In this document: positions 45,227 to 64,000 of the stretch, piece after piece
Layout: each line of letters starts with the position of its first letter
Position numbering within the stretch: position 1 is the first letter of the stretch
Origin: Trileptium ribeirensis
Taxonomy: Eukaryota; Nematoda; Enoplea; Enoplida; Thoracostomopsidae
Direction: 5' to 3'
Assembly (NCBI GenBank): GCA_030248225.1
Contig: JASANE010030034.1
Coordinates: 1-64,000 of the forward strand
DNA length: 64,000 nucleotides
Notes under the pieces: generated by a model
The model's input: the letters and a program-made list of their open reading frames with translations, nothing else
Databases searched by the model: none
Told to the model about the DNA's origin: nothing
Translations under genes and position numbers: made by a program

Positions 45227-47083
45227 GTGAGATTAGATATTTTACGTTAATTGATTCGGGGTACACTACCTGTTATCACTCTGGGATTAATGTGTTTCCA
45301 GGCTTTGCTACGAGCTTGTAGAGTGTTGAAGAAAATATCAGACGCACAACGAATTTTTGTTTTCGTTTTTAAAATGTTTTTGATTTCCGTTCCCATAGTG
45401 TTTAAAACGCTGTCATTAAGATTTATAATATAGGAATTTATTATTTTCGATTATGTCTTTGATATTGTCTGATATTTTATTTCTTATGTACTTTGTTTAT
45501 AAATTTTGGAAAAACAATGATGTTAACGAAAAAGTTGCAAACTGAGCTGGCTCTTGGTCAACTTAACTTTTTTTTCTTACTTTGTCACTCGCCCTAAAGA
45601 GAAAGACGTCTTTAAAAAACGTTTCCCCCTCCCCTTTACTTCCAACCCCAATCTACTTCGTTTTCAACCTATTTTCTGAATTTAAACTACATAAGATGAT
45701 TCATGCCCCCACTGGGTCCCTCTTACACTGCTTTGCGTATCCGCGGTTTACCGCAGTTACTTACCCCGTCTTTTGTCCCCTCCCAACAAAAAATTTCTTA
45801 CTTGACTTCGGTGACGCCTTTGACACAACCACTCGCCGCCTGTCCCCCCCTGTATGAAAACAATCTTTTTAATTCGTATAAATATTCTTTTCTACGCCAA
45901 AATAATTTGAAACATACTTTGAGCGCGAGTGTTGATACATGAAAGGTATTGTTGGCCCTACAGTGTTGAAACAAAACACCGTAATGAGAAAAGGGTCCAC
46001 GCATGAAGCATATTATACATACTATTTGTGGTCCATTTTACCAAAACAAATAATATTTGAAAATACCATAAAACTCCCTAAATACATAAGCACCCGCATT
46101 GGGTATGTACCCCAGACTTGTACTCTACTTATAGTGGGGACAAATCACCGTGGTATCGAAAATCTGGTACCTGGCCTCCTAAAACACTGTAAGTTGTTGC
46201 TATCGGTAAATTCAAGTACGGATTACACACAATAAATACACCAACATACGTATATATATAAATTAATGACACCGTCAGATACGAAGGTTTTGGTCCAGCA
46301 CCACTGCTGCGATGTTTAGCAGTTACTACGTGTACAAAATTTTAACTGACTTGTGACAGCCACAGAACCACCGCCGCCTGTTGTAAAACAATCTCACTAA
46401 AATATTTAGCAAAATAATTTGACATACAGCGGAGTGTTGATACACATGGAAGGTATTGTTGGCCTACAGGTCTCTACAAACACCGAGTAATGAGTAAAAG
46501 GGGTCACCAAAGCATATTATACATTATTTGTGGCCATTTTACCAAAAACGAATTATGAAATACCATAAGCGTCTGGATACATAAGGCAGGAGGTACCATT
46601 GTACATAGTGGGAACACAATCACCGTGGTATCGAAAATCTGGTACTGGCTCTAAAACACGTAGTTGCTATGGTAAATCCAGACGATTACACACATAATAC
46701 ACCAACATACGTATATATAAATTAATGACACCGTCAGATACGAAGGTTTTGGTCGAGCACCACCAACTCCATTTGAAATACCTCATCGGCATCATTGCAT
46801 AACCAAAATTTATAAACAAAGTACATAAGAAATAAAATATCAGACAATATCAAAGACATAATCGAAAATAATAAATTACTATATAAATCTTAATGACAGC
46901 GTTTTAAACACTATGGGAACGGAAATCAAAAACATTTTAAAAACAAAAACAAAAATTCGTTGTGCGTCTGATATTTTCTTCAACACTCTACAAGCTCGTA
47001 GCAAAGCCTGGAAACACATTAATCCCAGAGTGATAACAGGTCATGTACCCCGAGTCAATTAACGTAAAATATCTAGAACTGAC

Positions 47084-47218
47084 CCTTTGATCCAACAAAA
47101 CAGTAGCCAATTAACGCCTTCTGAGCTGATAGTCGCGCAGTACGTTTCCGTTTTTAAACACCAAGCCTTCGCCGTCCATCTTTTTCCATTGTGAAACCGA
47201 AACTGGCTTCTTCCATGG
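47084..47218 (-). pseudogene. CHD first ATPase exon, copy C (indels)
   Basis: 135 nt against 131 in D, with insertions (GAAACTGGCTTC for GATGGCTTC; CTTCTGAGC for CTTCGAGC). The donor is changed to GTCAG. Confidence 0.75.
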
Positions 47219-47544
47219 CTAAATTAATAAAATCATTAATACACCTAGATATCTAATTTCTTAAAATTATAATTTTTTGAGCAAAACTGTCCAATAAAGA
47301 TTACCTAAAAAGGCAACTACACACAAGGGGTTGCAGCTATGCCGCGAAAAATACGACATAAAAATAGACTGGCAATTCAAAGAGTTCCACAAATTCAACT
47401 ACGACGTAAATATCTTCAAATACGACCTGGCATAGACGCACTGCTTTAGCTGCTTATTCTCAATCGTTCATTTAGATAACAAAAATCTAGATTTCAGTCG
47501 AGAAAATTCTGTCCATATGCAAAACAAAACCTGCCCCTGTGTAC

Positions 47545-47889
47545 CTTCTCTAGTACTGGAACCTTTGACCGTCTCTCGAATGCACGAATTTTGTGTTGAT
47601 CAATATCTTGTGCCAGCTCCCATGTTGCTTCATCGTACGATAACCCAGCCCATTTCACTAAGTAATGCACGAGTTGTGGCTCTGTTGTAGCAATCTCCAT
47701 TTGTTCGTTCGTAATTCCTGTCTCTCTTGGAACAATCTGATTTCGATAAATGTAAACCCGTTGTAAACTGCAGCGACTATCACTAGTGTTCCTCCAGTTG
47801 TTTCCAGCTGGAATCGGCGACATACTATCAACGTCCCCGCAAATGCGCGATATCATACAGTCCAAATACACGACGAACTTCGCAGGCTA
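47545..47889 (-). pseudogene. CHD chromodomain exon, copy C (indels)
   Basis: Inverse copy with insertions that change the linker (AGNNWRNTSDSRCSLQRVYI) while the VHYLVKWAGLSYDEATWELA core remains. Confidence 0.75.
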
Positions 47890-48959
47890 CTGAAAATAAT
47901 GATACAGTATGCTGGTTCTGTCACAATAAGACAACATTGAAAGCTAATTTCATATTTCTAGTCATAATGCGGTCGACAAAGAAATGAAGTTTTTTTTCTT
48001 CACGCAGCATTAAAAAAATTGTAAAATCTACAAAAAAAATTCGATACATTTTTGCTTTATACATAAAAAACTATAAAAATAAGATATCTCATTCTTAAAA
48101 TAAGAACTTCTTTTCATCAAAACCAAATAAGATACGGGTAAAACATGCAACAACACAAGTCCCATCCCTTTATCCAAAACAGAAATATACAATGCCGCGC
48201 CCGCGCCACTCAAAAACATTATAAAGAATCGAAGGAATGATGACAATCGCTGTTTTCGATTAATTCTATTTTAGCTATTGGTTTCTAAGCCACAGTGTTA
48301 ATTATGTCTTTTGTCTACTATGTGATTTATTAGTAAACTGTCACATTATTTATGTACCACACTCTGATTTTTGTTAACGATTGAAAGCGCCTACTACGTT
48401 ATAATCAAACAATCAGGTTTTAACCAAATTGGGCATTAAGTTGCCGATGCATTATCTTGGAATCCATTACTTCTGAATGTTTCTCGGCTGACTGAAACAT
48501 CAGTTTCGACAATATATGCCTCTCAGGCCTGTTTTTGAAGGTGTCATACTACTTTGTATAATATGTTAATAATTCAAGGACTCTGGTCTTAATAATCATC
48601 TACAAAGTTATCGGGCGAAGACATTCTATATATCAGATCCCTAGAAATTCCCGAATAACTTTGCGTACATGAAGGTATCGGTCATGAAGGTTTCCGAAGA
48701 GTTCAACGAGGAATTCTAAGGCATCCATCTGCTCAGAAAACAAAAGTAGTTGTTTTTATAGCGGTATATCACCCATTATCCCAAATTGTCAGTTTTGAGG
48801 CTCTAATACGAGTCTTAGCTGGCGCAATCATTTCTGTCCCCCGCCGGGCGTTACCTTGAGACTATTACCGCTGCGCAGATTCTGAAAATTGTATGCTGAA
48901 CAGCACCTTCTACGAGTCAAGAGATGTACAACATACTATCTTTTTTGAAACAAAAGAGA

Positions 48960-50130
48960 AATAAATCAGACGGTGCCAGCTACATCTCGCTACTCAATAC
49001 TGCATTCAAAGTACTAAACGCAAAGATAATCAGTTCAAGCAACATCGTCAGTGAGAAGTTCAAGCAAGGCCAGCATGTGGCTTCCGTCCCTGTCGATCAT
49101 ATTTTGCACATGTGACTGGGATAAACTTGACATGAATAGAGGCAACCCATTGATAGGTAAGGATCGCCACTTCTCTACAGCCTTCGACTCTGTTCACAAG
49201 CCGTCGCTGTGTAAAATCGCGAAGCGGACGGGCGCATACAATGTGTTTTAGCACCATATAGCTCAGCGGATCAGAACCACATGTAGCTCTGTCCGAAGCA
49301 ATCTTCGTGTAGTAGAATACGATCACATCCCCGATGCTGTTCAACTTCTCGATCGACTAGATAATACGAATGGTGCTTATAGACGGTGACGGAATAGCAG
49401 AATCCAGTCCCGCCAGTGCTTCAATGATACAGCTTATGCCGATGACGTTGCAGTCACAGTGGAATCACATAATAGCTGCGGTTGTCACCGCTCGAATCGC
49501 GCAGCCAGCGTACGTGTGGATCGGAATCAGTGACAGAAAAAAAGATAATGTGTTGAAGAACATGAAACTCATCTGGGGGAGATATACCCAGGAGTTCGAC
49601 TTCCAAAAACAAATCACAGACACACCTCTCAAAATGATATTAGTGCCAGAATGGCAAAGGACGGGCTGCATTTTGTGGCTTAAGGCGACTCTGGAAGCAC
49701 GTGCCGATTAAACACCCTACATCACAACCTTCTGTACATCAGTCATATCATCTAACTTGCCTCACAGTTCGCACATACATTAGCTGGATTCTTCGAAAAT
49801 TTTTGTTGACCTCATTTCGTGATCTTGTGGCTGGATCACATTACATGAGCTATCAATTTCACTACTACCACAGAGCATACGTTTTGCTTATCATGTGTTC
49901 AGTATTACAGCCCGGCAGGAGGCCGCGACGATTAATACAGGATGCTATGCCGAAAAATCATCACAACCGTGGGGTCTGGAGTACTTATTCCGACCGATCT
50001 CGGGGATTTCATACCGACAGCGATATAATGAAAGCATAGCCCGGTGCGCTATCAACAGAAGTATTCCGCTGTCCTAAAGTACGAACAATCGTATTCATCT
50101 GCCGAAAACCCTATATAACAGTTCTTGATC
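48960..50130 (+). pseudogene. Degenerate RTE-like reverse transcriptase, copy C
   Basis: Copy of 39440-40750 with heavy loss of single bases and short blocks, most severe at 49700-50280. Confidence 0.7.
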
Positions 50131-51373
50131 ATGTATCAATATGTAATAACATACAGACTATATTTGGTCGAGTTCATTACCCTAACTCATTGAGCATAAA
50201 TAGGATCTGTCAAATACCAAATCATTATTTCAACCTTCAAAAATACATAATACAGACCATTCTCTATCCCTCACAAATACATAATAACAAATCCACATTT
50301 GGAATCTACATCGTACATTAATAATATCTGGTTTCTATTTGCTGTAAAGGCAGGGCCTGCGGAGAGGTGGTTCGGAACAGTGGCACTGACTTCTGTCAGG
50401 GTATATGCACGAGGGGCGGTTGAACCGGAATTTTCGAAAATTTAAAAATTTTTAAAGCTAGTTTTTAACGAAACATGATACGGATACAATTGGTCATAGC
50501 AACGTCGAAGAACGTGTCTGTTGAGGTTAAAAGCACTTTTTCAACGAATTTTATTGATTTCGGAAATAGATTTTTGCGAAAAAATTTTAAGTTTTTATTG
50601 AAACGGAGCGAGCGGACTTTTCACTCAGTATGCTAGGTGGGAAAATCGTTAAAATTTATTTTTTGTCAGTCGCTGTCATTCATTATTCATTTTCGGAATT
50701 ACGATTTCTCCAATTTTTCGTTCGATAGCAAAAGTGACGACGATGTGCCTTTTAGTTGAACACTAACAACAATAACCCATTTTTCATGTCAACATGGGAA
50801 AAACAGGTTTTTAAGGGTTGTTTTTTCTGGCGATACGGGTAAGTCTGTCGCATCGCATATCTTCGTGACACCGGCTTCTTCATAAATGGAGACAGTATCA
50901 GCTTATCTAGATCTACAACTTTGCTCACTTTTGTTGGACTAACTCCGCTGTGTACCAAATATTTTTAATATTTCAAATTTTGCTGCGATATTGCTTGTTT
51001 TTACGTTACAATGGTGAGCAATTAACTTATCAAGCAAAGCGCGTTGGATACGTTGGTTTTGCTACTTAAAGTCCAGATTTATTGCATTAATATACGTTTT
51101 CATGCCTTTTGATGTTGCTTTGTCTTACCGTCGATGAACGCGATCTCCAGTATGTGCACTTTCTTTTGTCTGATTATGTATTGTGTGCAGGGCATCTAGA
51201 ATGGTCTGTATTATGTATTTTTGAAGGTTGAAATAATGATTTGGGTTCTTAGATCCGCACGCCTATTTTTTCATGGCTTCCAAGTGAGTCTAGGGTCAAT
51301 GACTTGATTTCCAGAATATAGTCTGTCTTCAGTTGTTTTATTACATATTGAGTACATGTCATCAAGAACTATC

Positions 51374-52680
51374 TATATAGGGCTTTCGGCAGTATGAATA
51401 TCGATTTGTTTGGTTATTCAGGGACCAGTACTAATACTTGCTGTGTTGTTCATAGCGCACCGTGCTATGACTTTCACTTAGGTTTAATCGCTGTTGACGG
51501 TATACAAATTCCCCGAGATTGCGGTTCCGCGTAATATGTAGCTTCTAGGGCATCAGCCACGGCCTTGTGGATGCATTCATTTGTTCGGCATAGCATCCTG
51601 TATTAATCGTCGCGGCCTGCCTGCCGGGGCTGTAATACTTGAACACATGATAAGCAAAACGTATGCTACTGCTGGTAGTACGCTCGCGGAAAATTCGACA
51701 CTGTAGCTCATGTAATGTGATCCAGCCACAAGATCACGAGAATGAGGTCAACAAAATTCTTGAAGACATCCAGCTAATGTATGTCGCAAACTATTGCAGG
51801 CCAAGTTTTAGACCAGTGAGTATGACTGATTGTACAGAAGGTTGTTGATGCTAAGCATTGTTTTAATGGGCACCGTTGCTACTTGCCAGAGTCGCCTTAG
51901 CCACAAAATCAGCCCGTGCCTTTGCCATTCTGCACTAATATCAGTTTTGAGGAGCGTGTGTCTGTGATTTGTCTTTTCGGGAAAAATCTGAACTTATTCG
52001 ATTATGTTACTCCCAGGGATGAGTTTCATGTTCTTCAACACATTATCTTTGTTTTGCTGTCACTGATTCCAGTTCCACACGTACGCTGGCTGCGCCGATT
52101 CGACACAGTAACAACCGCAGCTATTATGTGGATTCCACTGTGACTGCAACGTCATCGGCATAAGCTGTATCATTGAAGCACTGGCGGGTATCGATTATGA
52201 CTATTCCGTCACCGTCTATAAGCACCATTCGTATTATCTAGTCGATCGAGAAGTCGAACAGCATCGGGATATAATAGTATTCTACTACACGACAGATTTG
52301 ACTTCGGACGGAGCTTACATGTGGTTGCTGATCCGCGCTGAGCTATATGGTTGCTAAAACACATTGATTATGCGCCCGTCCGCTTTCGCGATTTTACACA
52401 GCGACGGCTTGTGAACAGAGTCGAAGGCTGTCTTAAAATCGGCGAGTGTTATCTCAATGGGTTGCCTCTATTCATGTCGAGTTTAGAATACCAGTCACAT
52501 GTGCAAAATATGATCGACAGGGACGGAAGCCACATTGCTGGCCTTGCTTGAACTTCTCACTGACGATGTTGCTTGAACTGATTATCTTTGCGTTTAGTAC
52601 TTTGAATGCAGTATTGAGTAGCGAGATGTAGCTGGCACCGTCTGATTTATTTCTCTTTTGTAAAAAAGATCATAGTGTTG
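51374..52680 (-). pseudogene. Degenerate RTE-like reverse transcriptase, copy D
   Basis: Inverse of copy A and almost identical to it. Lies just upstream of and antisense to the CHD chromodomain exon, so within an upstream CHD intron if the gene extends further 5'. Confidence 0.75.
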
Positions 52681-53723
52681 TACATCTCTTGACTCGTAGA
52701 AGGTGCTCTGTTCGGCGTACAATTTTCAGAATCTGTGCGCAGCGGTAATCGTCTCAAGGTAACGCCCAGCAGGGGACAGAAATGATTGCGCCAGCTAAAG
52801 TCATATTTGCGGCCTCAAAACTGACAATTTGGGATAATGGGTGATATACCGCTATAAAAACAACTACTTTTGTTTTCTGAGCAGATGGATGCCTTAGAAT
52901 TCCTCGTTGAACTCTTCGGAAACCTTCATGACCGATACCTTCATGTACGCAAAGTTATTCGGGAATTTCTAGGGATTCGATATATCAGAATGTCTTCGCC
53001 CGATAACTTTGTAGATGATTATTAAGCAGAGTCCTTGAATTATTAACATATTATACAAAGTAGTATGACACCTTCAAAAACAGGCCTGAGAGGCATATAT
53101 TGTCGAAACTGATGTTTCAGTCAGCCGAGAAACATTCAGAAGTAATCGATTCCAAGATAATGCATCGGCAACTTAATGCAATTTGGTTAAAACCTGATTG
53201 TTTGATTATAGCGTATTGTAGGCGCTTTCAATCGTTAACAAAAATCAGAGTGTGGTACATAAATAATGTGACAGTTTACTAATAAATCACATAGTAGACA
53301 AAAGACATAATTAACACCGTGGCTTAGAAAACCAATAGCTAAAATAGAATTAATCGAAAACAGCGATTGTCATCATTCCTTCGATTCTTTATAATGTTTT
53401 TGAGTGGCGCGGGCGCGGCATTGTATATTTCTGTTTTGGATAACAGGATGGGACTTGTGTGCTTGCATGCTTTACCCCGTATCTTATTTGGTTTTGATGA
53501 AAAGAAGTTCTTATTTTAAGAATCAATATCTTATTTTTATAGTTTTTTATGTATAAAGCAAAAATGTATCGAATTTTTTTTGTAGATTTTACAATTTTTT
53601 TAATGCTGCGTGAAGAAAAAAAACTTCATTTCTTTGTCGACCGCATTATGACTAGAAATATGAAATTAGCTTTCAATGTTGTCTTATTGTGACAGAACCA
53701 GCATACTGTATCATTATTTTCAG

Positions 53724-64000
<10,277 letters not shown>

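Overview
The window is animal nuclear DNA: AT-rich, GT-AG introns, five-finger ZIC and CHD-family exons, and many decayed non-LTR retrotransposons, tRNA-derived SINEs and foldback (MITE-like) elements. It looks like an invertebrate, but the phylum cannot be fixed from sequence alone. There are two recognisable protein-coding genes, both on the + strand.

1-13.9 kb has no supportable host gene. It holds a CR1-like reverse transcriptase tail, a G-rich palindromic MITE, several tandem arrays (80 bp x3, 131 bp x4, 144 bp x2), a terminal-inverted-repeat element enclosing a 73-nt tRNA-like segment, and a SINE whose leader has expanded into a 146-bp array.

13.9-28.7 kb is a ZIC/odd-paired zinc-finger gene: a Q/N/S-rich first exon, a second exon ending in finger 1, and two short exons carrying the rest of fingers 1-5. 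All junctions are phase-compatible (2/2, 0/0, 1/1, 0/0). Right after exon 1, a 186-bp unit (3' end of exon 1, donor, short intron, acceptor) is tandemly repeated. This creates two extra 129-nt open mini-exons in exactly the right phase. A second, 365-bp tandem duplication copies the end of the last finger exon plus the putative terminal exon. Intron 1 hosts a 5'-truncated non-LTR element and several repeats.

28.7-37 kb is intergenic: a second copy of the G-rich palindromic MITE, other hairpins, a SINE, and a fragment resembling the N-terminus of a hAT-type transposase.

37.1-55.9 kb is a nested inverted repeat. The same ~4-kb segment occurs four times in alternating orientation (- + - +): a chromodomain exon, the first ATPase exon and a degenerate reverse transcriptase. 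The third copy is riddled with small deletions. Only the fourth copy is intact and spliceable to what follows. A long-read chimera is a serious explanation, a recent real palindrome the alternative.

53.7-64 kb holds eight in-phase exons of a CHD6-9/Kismet-type chromodomain helicase: chromodomain 2, then most of the SNF2 ATPase. The gene runs off the right edge, and its first chromodomain and N-terminus were not found. ZIC is a sequence-specific transcription factor and Kismet/CHD7 a chromatin remodeller; both act in the nucleus, but nothing here shows that they act together beyond lying about 25 kb apart.
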